This document shows positions 35,125-44,787 of a stretch of 64,000 nucleotides of DNA, in pieces. The notes under the pieces are model-generated. The model saw only the letters and a list, made by a program, of their open reading frames with translations, had not been told where the DNA came from and made no database searches. A program made the translations under genes and the position numbers. Each line of letters opens with the position of its first letter. Position 1 is the stretch's first letter. Origin of the DNA: Sphingobium amiense (lineage in GTDB: Bacteria; Pseudomonadota; Alphaproteobacteria; Sphingomonadales; Sphingomonadaceae); the NCBI RefSeq assembly GCF_003967075.1, contig NZ_AP018664.1, positions 620,001 to 684,000 of the forward strand. The letters run 5' to 3'.

Positions 35125-35189
35125 GCATCTGTATAAGGCGCCGACGGGCCTTTCCGGTCGGACGTAAGTGAAGGGTATAGTTCAGTCGT

Positions 35190-37754
35190 ATGAGTGACAG
35201 CAAGGAAGACAAGCCGGTTCTGGGTCGCAAGCCGCTGGGCATCAAGCGGACCGTGGAATCCGGTCAGGTGCAGCAGCAGTTCAGCCATGGCCGCAAGAAT
35301 ACGGTCGTGGTCGAGGTGAAGCGGCGCCGTGTCCTGGGCAAGCCGGGCGAAAGCGTCGGCGCTGCTCCCGCGACTGCGCCCCAGCCCGATCCGACGCCTG
35401 CGCAGCGCCCCGCAGCGCCTGCGCCGGAGCAGCGCGCGCCGCAGCCGGCCGCGCCCGCGCGTCCCGCGCCGCAGAGCCTGATGTCGCGTCAGGAACTGCA
35501 GGCCAAGCTGCTGCGCGAGGCGGAAGAAGCGCGCATGACCGCGCTGGAAGACGCGCGCCGTCGCGAAGATGCCGCGCGCGCCGCCGCGAGCGAGGAAGAA
35601 AAGCGCCGGGCAGAGGAAAATCGCCTCTCCACCGAAACCGCCGCGCCCGAGGCTGCTCCTGCTCCTGCTCTTGCTTCCGCCGATCCGGTCGAGACGCCAG
35701 CCGCGCCTGTGGCCGAGGCGGCGCCCGAGGTCCGCGACGAAGCCGCGACGCCGCAGCCTGTTTCGGCCGCTCCGCCGCCGCGCCGTTTCACGCCGGTGAC
35801 GCCCGCCAAGCGCCCCGAACCCGCCAAGCCGGACCGCACCAAGCGCGCCGACGACAATCGCCGCCAGTCGGGCAAGCTCACCGTCACCCGCGCCCTCGCG
35901 GATGACGACAGCGCCCGCGCGCGCAGCCTCGCTGCCCTCAAGCGCGCCCGCGAAAAGGAACGCCGCGCCCATTATTCGGGCGGCAGCCAGCAGCGGGAGA
36001 AGCAGGTCCGCGATGTTGTGGTGCCCGAAAGCATCACCGTGCAGGAACTCGCCAACCGTATGGCCGAAAAGGGCGCGGATCTGGTGAAGGCTCTCTTCAA
36101 GATGGGCACCGCCGTCACGCTCAATCAGCCGATTGATCAGGACACCGCCGAACTGCTGGTCGAGGAATTTGGCCACCGCATCCAGCGCGTGTCCGATGCC
36201 GACGTCGAAATCGGCATGGAGGGCGAAGTCGACGCGCCCGAAACGCTGAAGGCCCGTCCGCCGGTCGTGACGATCATGGGCCATGTCGATCACGGCAAGA
36301 CCTCGCTGCTCGACGCGCTGCGCGGCACCAATGTGGTGTCGGGCGAAAGCGGCGGCATCACGCAGCATATCGGCGCTTATCAGATCAAGACGAAGAATGG
36401 CGATCTCGTCACCTTCCTCGACACGCCGGGCCACGAAGCCTTTTCCGAAATGCGCGCGCGCGGTGCGAACGTCACCGATATCGTCATCCTGGTGGTGGCG
36501 GCCGATGACGGGCTGATGCCGCAGACGATCGAGGCGATCAATCACACCAAGGCCGCCGGCGTGCCGATGATCGTGGCGATCAACAAGGTCGACAAGCCCG
36601 ACGCCAACCCGCAGCGGGTGCGCGAACGCCTGCTCGAACATGAAATCGTGGTCGAGGATATGGGCGGCGAAACGCAGGATGTCGAAGTCTCCGCGCTCAA
36701 GCGCACCGGCCTCGACGAACTGCTCGACAAGATCCTGCTGCAGGCCGAACTGCTCGAATTGACCGCCAATCCTGACCGCCCCGCCGAAGGCAATGTGGTC
36801 GAGGCGCAGCTCGACAAGGGCCGCGGCGCGGTCGCCACCGTTCTCGTCCGCAAGGGCACGCTCAAGATCGGCGACACCTTCGTCATCGGTTCGGAAAGCG
36901 GCAAGGTCCGCGCGATGATCAACGACAAGGGCCAGCAGGTGAAGACCGCCGGTCCCTCGACCCCGGTCGAGGTGCTGGGCCTGTCCGGCGTGCCGATGGC
37001 GGGCGACCAGCTCACCGTCGTCGAGAATGAAGCCCGCGCCCGCGAAGTCGCCTCTTACCGTCAGGAACAGGCGACCAAGAAGCGCACGACCGCCGCGCCG
37101 ACCAGCTTCGAACATATGTTCTCGGCGCTCAACACGACCGTCATCGAATATCCCGTTGTGGTGAAGGGCGACGTGCAGGGTTCGGTCGAAGCGATCGTGT
37201 CTTCGCTCAACCGCATTTCGACCGACGAGATCAAGGTGCGCATTCTCCATTCGGGCGTCGGCGCGATCACCGAAAGCGACGTCACGCTGGCCGCCGCCAG
37301 CCGCGCGCCGCTGATCGGCTTCAACGTCCGTCCCAATGCGAAGGCGCGCCAGCTCGCCGAGCGCGAAAAAATCTCGCTGCGCTACTATGACGTCATCTAC
37401 GACCTGCTCGAAGAGGTTCGTGGCGAAATGGCGGGTCAGCTCGCGCCCGAGCGCATCGAAACGATCGTCGGCCGCGCCGAAGTGCTCCAGGTGTTCCCGG
37501 CGGGCAAGAAGGACAAGGCGGCAGGGCTGCTGGTCATGGACGGCATCATCCGCAAGGGGCTGGCCGCGCGCCTTACCCGCGACGATGTCATCGTGTCGCG
37601 CACCAACATCGCCTCGCTCCGCCGCTTCAAGGACGACGTCTCCGAAGTCCGTGCGGGCATGGAATGCGGCGCAGTGCTTCAGGACACGAACGACATCAAG
37701 GTCGGCGACACCCTCGAACTGTTCGAGGTCGAGGAACGCCAGCGCACGCTGTGA
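35190..37754 (+). CDS. infB: Translation initiation factor IF-2
   Basis: 854 residues. GTPase that places initiator tRNA on the 30S subunit. A long Ala/Pro/Glu-rich N-terminal extension (about 50-250) precedes the IF2-N motif ([20 protein letters not shown]) and the G domain: G1 [10 protein letters not shown]3 DTPGHEAF, G4 NKVDKP. Domains II-IV follow, with [13 protein letters not shown] and the C-terminal IF-2 signature region. Leads into rbfA through a palindromic repeat. Confidence 0.98.
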   Translation: MSDSKEDKPVLGRKPLGIKRTVESGQVQQQFSHGRKNTVVVEVKRRRVLGKPGESVGAAPATAPQPDPTPAQRPAAPAPEQRAPQPAAPARPAPQSLMSRQELQAKLLREAEEARMTALEDARRREDAARAAASEEEKRRAEENRLSTETAAPEAAPAPALASADPVETPAAPVAEAAPEVRDEAATPQPVSAAPPPRRFTPVTPAKRPEPAKPDRTKRADDNRRQSGKLTVTRALADDDSARARSLAALKRAREKERRAHYSGGSQQREKQVRDVVVPESITVQELANRMAEKGADLVKALFKMGTAVTLNQPIDQDTAELLVEEFGHRIQRVSDADVEIGMEGEVDAPETLKARPPVVTIMGHVDHGKTSLLDALRGTNVVSGESGGITQHIGAYQIKTKNGDLVTFLDTPGHEAFSEMRARGANVTDIVILVVAADDGLMPQTIEAINHTKAAGVPMIVAINKVDKPDANPQRVRERLLEHEIVVEDMGGETQDVEVSALKRTGLDELLDKILLQAELLELTANPDRPAEGNVVEAQLDKGRGAVATVLVRKGTLKIGDTFVIGSESGKVRAMINDKGQQVKTAGPSTPVEVLGLSGVPMAGDQLTVVENEARAREVASYRQEQATKKRTTAAPTSFEHMFSALNTTVIEYPVVVKGDVQGSVEAIVSSLNRISTDEIKVRILHSGVGAITESDVTLAAASRAPLIGFNVRPNAKARQLAEREKISLRYYDVIYDLLEEVRGEMAGQLAPERIETIVGRAEVLQVFPAGKKDKAAGLLVMDGIIRKGLAARLTRDDVIVSRTNIASLRRFKDDVSEVRAGMECGAVLQDTNDIKVGDTLELFEVEERQRTL

Positions 37755-37764
37755 CAGGGAAACG

Positions 37765-37839
37765 CGTCACCCCGGCGAAGGCTGGGGTCTCGTGCCCATC
37801 ACGCTGTCGCCTGAGACCCCAGCCTTCGCTGGGGTGACG
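37765..37839. repeat. 75-bp palindromic repeat between infB and rbfA
   Basis: CGTCACCCCGGCGAAGGCTG and the next 7 bases are inverted almost perfectly at the other end (27-base arms, loop about 21). It starts 10 bases after the infB stop and ends 10 bases before the rbfA ATG; its last bases adjoin the GAGG ribosome site. It is the common sphingomonad palindrome. A transcribed hairpin here could affect rbfA translation or mRNA stability. Confidence 0.85.
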
Positions 37840-37849
37840 AGGATTGCAT

Positions 37850-38251
37850 ATGGTTGCTTCATCCGAAGGCCCGTCCGTCCGCCTGCTCCGCGTCGGTGAA
37901 CAGGTGCGTCATGTCCTGTCCGACATCCTCCAGCGCGGCGACGTGCATGACGATGTGCTCGCCAGCCATGTCGTGAGCGTCACCGAAGTGCGCATGTCGC
38001 CCGACCTGCGCCACGCCACCGTGTTCATAAAATCGCTTCTCGGGCAGGATGAGGAAGCAGTGCTCAAGGCGCTGCGCACCAATACCGCCTATCTCCAGCG
38101 TGAGGTCGCGACCCGTATCCGCCTCAAATACGCGGCAAAGCTCAAATTCCTCGCGGACGAGAGCTTCGACGAAGGCACGCATATCGACCGGCTGCTGCGC
38201 GATCCCAAGGTCGCCCGCGATCTGGCTTTGGACGAGGATGCCGAGGAATAA
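37850..38251 (+). CDS. rbfA: Ribosome-binding factor A
   Basis: 133 residues. KH-fold factor for 16S rRNA 5' end maturation. Visible: [40 protein letters not shown] and [15 protein letters not shown] helix followed by [14 protein letters not shown]. Start ATG 37850 has GAGG 7 bases upstream; a TTG at 37844 in the same frame is possible. Downstream of the infB repeat. Confidence 0.95.
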   Translation: MVASSEGPSVRLLRVGEQVRHVLSDILQRGDVHDDVLASHVVSVTEVRMSPDLRHATVFIKSLLGQDEEAVLKALRTNTAYLQREVATRIRLKYAAKLKFLADESFDEGTHIDRLLRDPKVARDLALDEDAEE

Positions 38252-38316
38252 TCTTCGACGCCGCCACGCCACCGCGCTACCGTGACGGGGTTGACTAAAG
38301 CGCGAAGGGCAGGCGG

Positions 38317-39213
38317 ATGAAGAGCATCATGTGGGCGACGGCGGCCCTTTTGGCCACGACAGGCGCCGGCCTTGCGAAAGAACCTGCGCCGCTGTCCGCC
38401 GTCATCGCCGATCCCGCGCCCGACGCGGCCTATCCGGCGGGCATGAGCGCCTTCGTCATTCCCGCGCAGGACGGGGCGATGAATGCGGTGATGTATACCG
38501 CGTCCGGCCCCGGCACCCATCCCACGCTCCTGCTGCTCCACGGCTTTCCCGGCAACGAGCAGAATCTCGATCTGGCGCAGGCGGCGCGCCGCGCGGGCTG
38601 GAACGTCCTGACGCTCCATTACCGCGGAAGTTGGGGCAGCCCCGGCACTTTCTCCTTCGGTCATGCGTCGGATGATGCCTTCACCGCGCTCCAGTTCCTC
38701 CAGCAGCCCGCAACCGTGGCGAAATTCCGCATCGACACCAGCGCCATCGTCGTTGCCGGGCACAGCATGGGCGGCTTCATGGCGGCCGATGTGGCGGCGG
38801 CGGAGCCGCGCGTCGCGGGCCTGTTCCTGATCGACCCGTGGGACCCGTCGCAGACGGTATCGGCTCTCTCTACGCCGCAGGGCGAAGCGGCGTGGAAAGC
38901 GGAGGTGGCGGGCGATCTGCCCCCGCTCGCGGGCGCGACCTATGAAAGCCTCACTGCCGAGATCAGGGGCGACCCCGCCAAGTTCGACCTTGGCCGCCGC
39001 CTCGCCGGCTACGGCCGCCGCCCGCTCAGCATCGTCGGGGCGGAGCGGGGCATCGGCGATCAGGCACGCCGCGCCGCCGCCGATGCGCAGGCCGCCAATC
39101 CGCAAGCGCGGCTCACCATCTGGCCGACCGATCACAGCTTTTCCGACAGGCGGATCGCGCTGGCCGACGCGCTCGTCCGCTTCCTCGCTGGCGTCGCGCC
39201 CACGATCCGCTAG
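38317..39213 (+). CDS. Secreted alpha/beta hydrolase (dienelactone hydrolase-like)
   Basis: 298 residues. Signal peptide MKSIMWATAALLATTGAGLA (1-20), then a hydrolase core with LLLLHGFPGNEQN (oxyanion loop), nucleophile elbow VVAGHSMGGFMA, and C-terminal acid/His region (ARLTIWPTDHSFSDRRIAL). The layout suggests a periplasmic esterase or peptidase-like serine hydrolase; the substrate is not indicated. It lies between rbfA and tdk in the RNA/translation cluster, 65 bases after rbfA. Confidence 0.82.
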   Translation: MKSIMWATAALLATTGAGLAKEPAPLSAVIADPAPDAAYPAGMSAFVIPAQDGAMNAVMYTASGPGTHPTLLLLHGFPGNEQNLDLAQAARRAGWNVLTLHYRGSWGSPGTFSFGHASDDAFTALQFLQQPATVAKFRIDTSAIVVAGHSMGGFMAADVAAAEPRVAGLFLIDPWDPSQTVSALSTPQGEAAWKAEVAGDLPPLAGATYESLTAEIRGDPAKFDLGRRLAGYGRRPLSIVGAERGIGDQARRAAADAQAANPQARLTIWPTDHSFSDRRIALADALVRFLAGVAPTIR

Positions 39214-39225
39214 AGGATCGCGCCG

Positions 39226-39804
39226 ATGGCCAAGCTTTATTTCTATTATAGCTCGATGAACGCGGGCAAATCGACGACGCTGCTGCAATCGGACTTCAAC
39301 TATCGCGAACGCGGCATGGCGACGATGCTCTGGACCGCAGCAGTGGACGACCGCTACCAGCGCGGACGGATCGTTTCGCGCATCGGGCTGGAGGCGCAGG
39401 CGCATCTGTTCGAACCGGGGATCGACATCTTCGCCGCCATTGCCGCCCGGCATCGTGAAACGCCGCTCTCCTGCGTGCTGCTGGACGAAGCGCAGTTCCT
39501 GACCCGCGATCAGGTGTGGCAACTGGCTGCCGTCGCCGACCGCTTGGGCATTCCTGTCCTATGCTACGGCCTGCGCACCGATTTTCAGGGCGAACTTTTT
39601 CCCGGCAGCGCGCACCTGCTGGGCATTGCGGATGTGCTGAGCGAGATCAAGACGGTGTGCGACTGCGGGCGCAAGGCGACGATGAACCTGCGTGTCGATG
39701 CGCAGGGCAGGGCGATCCTGCATGGAGCACAGACCGACATCGGCGGTAACGACCGCTACATCGCGCTCTGCCGCCGTCATTTCGTCGAACAGATGCAGGG
39801 CTGA
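39226..39804 (+). CDS. tdk: Thymidine kinase
   Basis: 192 residues. Type II thymidine kinase of the nucleotide-salvage pathway. P-loop [15 protein letters not shown] (residues 6-20), Walker-B-like [15 protein letters not shown], lid and zinc-binding cysteines in [15 protein letters not shown] with a further Cys-His near the end (CRRHF). Starts 12 bases after the hydrolase gene and is followed by truB. Confidence 0.95.
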   Translation: MAKLYFYYSSMNAGKSTTLLQSDFNYRERGMATMLWTAAVDDRYQRGRIVSRIGLEAQAHLFEPGIDIFAAIAARHRETPLSCVLLDEAQFLTRDQVWQLAAVADRLGIPVLCYGLRTDFQGELFPGSAHLLGIADVLSEIKTVCDCGRKATMNLRVDAQGRAILHGAQTDIGGNDRYIALCRRHFVEQMQG

Positions 39805-39837
39805 CAGTCGCCGCCCGTCCGGCTAAGTCCCGCCGCC

Positions 39838-40824
39838 ATGCACGGCTGGATCATCCTCGATAAACCCTTGGGCCTCGGCTCCACCCAGGCCGTCAGCGCG
39901 GTCAAGCGCGCCCTGCGTCATAGTGGCGCGGGCAAGGTCAAGGTCGGGCATGGCGGCACGCTCGATCCGCTGGCGACCGGCGTGCTGCCGATCGCGGTCG
40001 GCGAGGCGACCAAGCTCGCGGGACGGATGCTCGACAGCGACAAAATTTACGATTTTACTGTTCACTTCGGTGTCCAGACCGACACGCTCGATCTGGAGGG
40101 GAAGGCGGTCGCCCGCAGCGACCGTCGCCCGACCTTGGCGCAGGTCGAGGCGATCCTGCCCCGCTTCACCGGCCCTATCGAACAGGCACCCCCCGCCTAC
40201 AGCGCGATCCTGATCGACGGCCAGCGCGCCTACGACCTCGCGCGCAAGGGCGAGGAAGTGGAGATGAAGACGAGGGCGGTGACGATCCACGCGCTGCACA
40301 TCAGATCCTCCCCTGCAAGGGGAGGGGGACCGGCGCAGCCGGTGGAGGGGTATCCGGCTATCGAGAGGGCGATACCCCTCCGTCTGGCCGGTGGCCAGCC
40401 ACCTCCCCTTCCAGGGGAGGATGTTCATCAGATCACCCTCACCGCCCACGTCTCCAAAGGCACCTATATCCGCAGCCTCGCCCGCGACATCGCGCTGGCG
40501 CTGGGCACGGTCGGCCATGTCACCATGCTGCGCCGCCTGAAGGCTGGCCCGTTCACGCTCGATCCGGCGATTTCACTGGACAAATTGGACGAAGCTGCTA
40601 GGGGCGGCGGCCTCGGCAGTCTTATGCTGCCGTTGACGGCGGGGCTGGACGACATCCCGGCTCTCCCCGTCACTCCCGATGAAGCGCTCGCTCTCCGCCA
40701 GGGGAAGGCGCTCGTGGGGAAACCGCACACCGGTCTTCTGCTGGCGATGCTGGGCGAAACGCCCATCGCGCTGGTGCAGTCCAGTGGCCCGGAAATCCGG
40801 GTGGTGCGCGGCTTCAATCTCTAG
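39838..40824 (+). CDS. truB: tRNA pseudouridine-55 synthase TruB, with inserted repeat
   Basis: 328 residues. Makes pseudouridine 55 in the T-loop of tRNAs. Family motifs: [41 protein letters not shown] with the catalytic Asp (GTLDPLA), and [18 protein letters not shown]. Residues about 156-195 ([16 protein letters not shown]...PPPLPGED) come from a palindromic repeat inserted in the reading frame; without it the protein would be nearer 290 residues. The insert lies before the conserved SKGTYIRS motif, presumably in a surface loop. Confidence 0.95.
   Translation: MHGWIILDKPLGLGSTQAVSAVKRALRHSGAGKVKVGHGGTLDPLATGVLPIAVGEATKLAGRMLDSDKIYDFTVHFGVQTDTLDLEGKAVARSDRRPTLAQVEAILPRFTGPIEQAPPAYSAILIDGQRAYDLARKGEEVEMKTRAVTIHALHIRSSPARGGGPAQPVEGYPAIERAIPLRLAGGQPPPLPGEDVHQITLTAHVSKGTYIRSLARDIALALGTVGHVTMLRRLKAGPFTLDPAISLDKLDEAARGGGLGSLMLPLTAGLDDIPALPVTPDEALALRQGKALVGKPHTGLLLAMLGETPIALVQSSGPEIRVVRGFNL
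40305..40422. repeat. Palindromic repeat inserted in truB coding sequence (118 bp)
   Basis: Terminal inverted repeats ATCCTCCCCTGCAAGGGGAG (40305-40324) and its complement at 40403-40422 differ at one base; an inner inverted repeat GGAGGGGTAT/ATACCCCTCC lies between. The 9-base CATCAGATC occurs on both sides (40299-40307 and 40426-40434), like a target duplication. The element is open in the truB frame. Confidence 0.85.
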
Positions 40825-40841
40825 ATACGAAAGGAAGCCCG

Positions 40842-41111
40842 ATGTCGATTACCGCTGAGCGCAAGGAAGCGCTGATCAAGGAACATGCCCGCGCCGAAGG
40901 TGACACCGGTTCGCCGGAAGTCCAGGTTGCGATCCTGTCGGAGCGCATTTCGAACCTGACCGAGCATTTCAAGGGTCATCACAAGGATAACCACAGCCGT
41001 CGCGGCCTGCTGATGCTGGTCAACAAGCGCCGTTCGCTGCTGGACTATCTCAAGAAGAAGGATGAGGGGCGCTACAGCGACCTCATCGCCAAGCTGGGCC
41101 TGCGCAAGTAA
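40842..41111 (+). CDS. rpsO: 30S ribosomal protein S15
   Basis: 89 residues, standard length. Binds the central domain of 16S rRNA. Contains the conserved [20 protein letters not shown] and the [19 protein letters not shown] helix-loop region. AAAGGAAG precedes the ATG. Followed by a hairpin terminator and then pnp, the usual order. Confidence 0.98.
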   Translation: MSITAERKEALIKEHARAEGDTGSPEVQVAILSERISNLTEHFKGHHKDNHSRRGLLMLVNKRRSLLDYLKKKDEGRYSDLIAKLGLRK

Positions 41112-41126
41112 GTCTGCTACAGAAGG

Positions 41127-41148
41127 AACGGCCCCAAGCGGGGCCGTT
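41127..41148 (+). terminator. Intrinsic terminator-like hairpin after rpsO
   Basis: AACGGCCCC (41127-41135), loop AAGC, GGGGCCGTT (41140-41148), followed by a short TTTCC. In many bacteria the rpsO-pnp gap holds a partial terminator and RNase III site; the weak T-run suits read-through into pnp. Confidence 0.7.
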
Positions 41149-41285
41149 TCCGATTCCGGGGCGGGCGCAATTCGGCGACCCGTTTCGTTCAAGGGGCCAC
41201 AGGATGCCCCACACCGCAGCGGGCCGGTTAGCCCGCAGATGAGGCCCCGCCGGGCAATAGGGCCGTGGCGGGCGAAGGAACAAGC

Positions 41286-43607
41286 ATGTTTGATGTAAAG
41301 AAAGTTTCGATCGAGCTGGCAGGAAAGACCCTGACTCTCGAAACCGGTCGCATTGCGCGTCAGGCCGACGCCGCCGTGCTGGCGACCTATGGCGAGACGG
41401 TGGTGCTGTGCGCCGTGACCGCCGCCAAGTCGGTGAAGGAAGGGCAGGATTTCTTCCCGCTGACCGTCCACTATCAGGAAAAATATTCCGCTGCCGGCCG
41501 TATCCCCGGCGGCTTCTTCAAGCGTGAACGCGGCGCGACGGAAAAGGAAACGCTGGTTTCCCGCCTGATCGACCGCCCGATCCGCCCGCTCTTCCCCGAA
41601 GGTTTCTATAACGAAATCAACGTTATTGCTCAGGTTCTGAGCTTCGATGGTGAAAGCGAGCCTGACATTGTGGCGATGATCGCTGCATCGGCCGCGCTGA
41701 CCCTGTCGGGCGTGCCCTTCCTTGGTCCCATCGGCGCAGCGCGCGTCGGCTACAAGGACGGCGAATATCAGCTCAACCCCTCGCTCGACGAAGTGAAGAC
41801 CGGCGAACTCGACCTCGTCGTCGCCGCCACGCACGACGCCGTGATGATGGTCGAATCCGAAGCCAAGGAGCTTTCGGAAGACGTCATGCTCGGCGCCGTC
41901 CTCTTCGCGCATGAAGCGAGCAAAAAGATCGCCAATGCGATCATCGACCTCGCCGAGCAGGCCGCGAAAGATCCGTGGGACATCGCCAAGGGCGACGATC
42001 TCGGCGATCTCAAGAAGAAGCTGACCAAGCTGATCGGCAAGGACATTGCGGCCGCCTACAAGCTGACCGACAAGTCCGCCCGTTCGAACGCGCTCAACGA
42101 AGCCCGCGCCAAGGCGAAGGCCCAGTTCGCGGCTGACGGCCTCGACGCGCAGACCGTGATGGCGGGCATCAAGCTCACCAAGAAGCTGGAAGCCGAAATC
42201 GTCCGCACCGCCATCCTCAAGGAAGGCAAGCGCATCGACGGCCGCACCACCACCCAGATCCGCCCGATCGAGGCGATGGTCGGCTTCCTGCCGCGCACCC
42301 ACGGTTCGGCGCTGTTCACCCGCGGTGAAACGCAGGCGATCTGCACCACCACGCTCGGCACCAAGGATGCGGAGCAGATGATCGACGGCCTCACCGGCCT
42401 GCACTATGAAAACTTCATGCTGCACTACAACTTCCCGCCCTACTCGGTCGGTGAAGTGGGCCGCTTCGGCGCGCCGGGCCGTCGCGAAGTCGGCCATGGC
42501 AAGCTGGCGTGGCGTGCGCTGCACCCCGTGCTGCCGAGCAAGGACGAGTTCCCCTATACGATCCGCGTCCTGTCCGACATCACCGAGTCCAACGGCTCCT
42601 CCTCGATGGCGACCGTCTGCGGCGGTTCGCTCTCGATGATGGACGCGGGCGTCCCGCTGAAGCGTCCTGTGTCCGGCATCGCCATGGGCCTGATCCTGGA
42701 AGGCAAGGATTTCGCCGTCATCAGCGATATTCTGGGTGACGAGGATCACCTCGGCGACATGGACTTCAAGGTGGCGGGCACGGAAGCGGGCATCACCACC
42801 ATGCAGATGGACATCAAGGTCGCCGGCATCACGCAGGAAATCTTCGAGGTCGCGCTGCGTCAGGCGAAGGAAGGCCGCGCGCACATTCTGGGTGAGATGA
42901 GCAAAGCCCTGTCCTCGACCCGCACCGAACTGTCGGCGCACGCCCCGCGCATCGAGACGATCCAGATCGACAAGTCCAAGATCCGCGACGTCATCGGCAC
43001 GGGCGGCAAGGTCATTCGCGAGATCGTGGCGGAAACCGGCGCGAAGGTCGACATCGACGACGAAGGGATCATCAAGATCAGCTCTTCCGACACCGCCCAG
43101 ATCGAAGCCGCCAAGAAGTGGATTCTCGGCATCGTCGAGGAAGCGGAAGTCGGCAAGGTCTACACCGGCAAGGTGGTCAACATCGTCGACTTCGGCGCAT
43201 TCGTGAACTTCATGGGCGGCAAGGACGGTCTCGTCCACGTCTCCGAAATGCGTAACGAGCGCGTCGAAAAGCCGACCGACGTCGTGTCAGAAGGCCAGGA
43301 AGTGAAGGTCAAGGTTCTCGAAATCGACCCGCGCGGCAAGGTTCGCCTGTCCATGCGCGTCGTCGATCAGGAAACCGGCGAGGAACTGGAAGACACCCGT
43401 CCCGCCCGCGAACCGCGCGAACCGCGCGGCGACCGGGGTGATCGTGGCGATCGGGGCCGTGGCCCGCGCCGTGACGGCGGCGACCGTGGTGGTCGTGGCG
43501 GTGACCGCGGTCCCCGCCGGGATCGCGGCCCGCGTAGCGAAGGCGGGAAGGGCGGCGATGACGATGGTTCCAGCGCCGGTCTGCCTGACTTCCTGACCCA
43601 AGACTGA
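41286..43607 (+). CDS. pnp: Polyribonucleotide nucleotidyltransferase (PNPase)
   Basis: 773 residues. Phosphorolytic 3'-5' exoribonuclease of the RNA degradosome. Two RNase PH domains (1-215 and about 315-540; active-site stretch [16 protein letters not shown]), an alpha-helical linker, a KH domain ([20 protein letters not shown]) and S1 ([15 protein letters not shown]). The C-terminal ~60 residues are an Arg/Gly/Asp-rich tail ([16 protein letters not shown]) that may bind RNA or partners. Start 41286 has AAGGAA upstream. Confidence 0.97.
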   Translation: MFDVKKVSIELAGKTLTLETGRIARQADAAVLATYGETVVLCAVTAAKSVKEGQDFFPLTVHYQEKYSAAGRIPGGFFKRERGATEKETLVSRLIDRPIRPLFPEGFYNEINVIAQVLSFDGESEPDIVAMIAASAALTLSGVPFLGPIGAARVGYKDGEYQLNPSLDEVKTGELDLVVAATHDAVMMVESEAKELSEDVMLGAVLFAHEASKKIANAIIDLAEQAAKDPWDIAKGDDLGDLKKKLTKLIGKDIAAAYKLTDKSARSNALNEARAKAKAQFAADGLDAQTVMAGIKLTKKLEAEIVRTAILKEGKRIDGRTTTQIRPIEAMVGFLPRTHGSALFTRGETQAICTTTLGTKDAEQMIDGLTGLHYENFMLHYNFPPYSVGEVGRFGAPGRREVGHGKLAWRALHPVLPSKDEFPYTIRVLSDITESNGSSSMATVCGGSLSMMDAGVPLKRPVSGIAMGLILEGKDFAVISDILGDEDHLGDMDFKVAGTEAGITTMQMDIKVAGITQEIFEVALRQAKEGRAHILGEMSKALSSTRTELSAHAPRIETIQIDKSKIRDVIGTGGKVIREIVAETGAKVDIDDEGIIKISSSDTAQIEAAKKWILGIVEEAEVGKVYTGKVVNIVDFGAFVNFMGGKDGLVHVSEMRNERVEKPTDVVSEGQEVKVKVLEIDPRGKVRLSMRVVDQETGEELEDTRPAREPREPRGDRGDRGDRGRGPRRDGGDRGGRGGDRGPRRDRGPRSEGGKGGDDDGSSAGLPDFLTQD

Positions 43608-43649
43608 CCGGTCGGCGTCTCCGCGCGCCATCGGGATGAAATGACCGAA

Positions 43650-43683
43650 ATATGGGGCGTCCGGTTAACCGGGCGCCCCATAT
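43650..43683 (+). terminator. Long hairpin downstream of pnp
   Basis: A near-perfect 34-base inverted repeat: ATATGGGGCG-t-CCGGTTAACCGG-g-CGCCCCATAT. A short T-containing stretch (TGCTTTGG) follows. Probably the 3' terminator of the rimP-pnp cluster. Confidence 0.7.
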
Positions 43684-43770
43684 TGCTTTGGCACCGACCG
43701 GCTTATAAACCTCGATCAAGGCAAGAGGCGAAAGTTCTGCTAGGGTAACGACAGACTGTCGGGGAATATC

Positions 43771-44787
43771 ATGCAGCGCAATAACGAGCGGTTCGTGGAA
43801 CGGCTGCCGCTTGTCCTTGACAGGCCGGTCTATGCCTATGTGTTCACGGCGCTTTTCTGCGTCGGGGCGATGGCGCTGCGGTTCGCGGCCAAGCCGCTTC
43901 TGCCGACCGGCTATCCGTTCGTCACCTTCTTCCCCGCCGTGATTCTCGCGTCCTTCCTGTTCGGCGTTCGCCCCGGAATGTTCGCCGCCATTTCATGCGG
44001 CATGCTTTCCTGGTATTTTTTTATCCCGCCCTATCGCGATCTGGTTTTCAACCCGGCGGTCGCCGTCGCGATGCTTTTCTACACGGGCGTCGTCGTCATC
44101 GACATCACGCTCATCCATTTCATGCAGCGGGCAAATTATAATCTGGCGGTGGAGCGCGAACGGAGCCGCGCGCTCGCCGACAATCGCGAGCTGCTCTTCC
44201 GCGAACTTCAGCATCGCGTGTCGAACAATCTTCAGGTAGCCGCTGCGATGCTGGGTTTGCAGCGGCGTCATATCGACCATGATGCGGCACGACGCGCGCT
44301 GGACGACGCCTCGTCACGGCTCGCCCTGATCGGCCGGATCAGCCGCGCGCTCTACGATCCTTCGGGCGCCGGCAATGACATGCGCGCCTTCCTCGTGATG
44401 CTGACGGAGGATCTTCTGGCGGCGTCCGGGCGTGAGGATGTCCATATCTCGGTCAGCGCGCCCGATGGCCTCATGCTGGACCCCAACATCACCATGCCGC
44501 TCGCGCTTGTGGTGGCAGAAGCGGTCAGCAACGCGATGGAGCATGGGCTGCCCGACACCTCCGGCCGCATTCATGTGCAGCTCGAACAGTCGGGGGAGGG
44601 GCTGTCGCTCGAAATTTCCGACGATGGCAGGGGCGTCGCGTCCGATTTCGAAATCGAAGCGGGGCCATCGCTCGGCCTGCGGATCGCGAGCGCGCTCGCC
44701 AGTCAGCTTGGCGGACGTTTTGCGCTGCTTCCCGGACCGCAGCAGGGGGCCATCGCCCGGCTCGACCTGCCCGCCGCCTGCGTCTAG
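43771..44787 (+). CDS. Membrane sensor histidine kinase, DUF4118 plus HisKA_2
   Basis: 338 residues. Several N-terminal membrane segments (about 20-115) in a DUF4118/KdpD-like sensor with FVTFFPAVILASFLFG and WYFFIPPYRDLVF, then a HisKA_2 phospho-acceptor domain (FRELQHRVSNNLQVAAAMLG, H148) and an ATPase domain (AEAVSNAMEHGLP, SDDGRGVASDF). Its stop overlaps the stop of the convergent antiporter gene. No response regulator is adjacent; the nearest is the OmpR-type gene at 46354. HisKA_2 kinases often feed general-stress or light/redox pathways in alphaproteobacteria. Confidence 0.9.
   Translation: MQRNNERFVERLPLVLDRPVYAYVFTALFCVGAMALRFAAKPLLPTGYPFVTFFPAVILASFLFGVRPGMFAAISCGMLSWYFFIPPYRDLVFNPAVAVAMLFYTGVVVIDITLIHFMQRANYNLAVERERSRALADNRELLFRELQHRVSNNLQVAAAMLGLQRRHIDHDAARRALDDASSRLALIGRISRALYDPSGAGNDMRAFLVMLTEDLLAASGREDVHISVSAPDGLMLDPNITMPLALVVAEAVSNAMEHGLPDTSGRIHVQLEQSGEGLSLEISDDGRGVASDFEIEAGPSLGLRIASALASQLGGRFALLPGPQQGAIARLDLPAACV

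Noticed and set aside
35121..37250. Long minus-strand open frame (about 709 codons) opposite infB
   Set aside because: Shadow of the strongly biased infB codons; product is His/Arg/Ala-rich and has no family features.
40821..43238. Very long minus-strand open frame (about 805 codons) opposite rpsO and pnp
   Set aside because: Antisense shadow caused by GC-rich third positions; rpsO and pnp are complete on the plus strand.
43430..43560. Tandem GGCGACCG-like repeats that could pass for a repeat array
   Set aside because: They are the in-frame Arg/Gly/Asp-rich tail of PNPase, not a CRISPR or separate repeat locus.
44784..44787. Overlapping stops of the kinase and antiporter as something unusual
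   Set aside because: Convergent stop overlap by a few bases is common in compact genomes.
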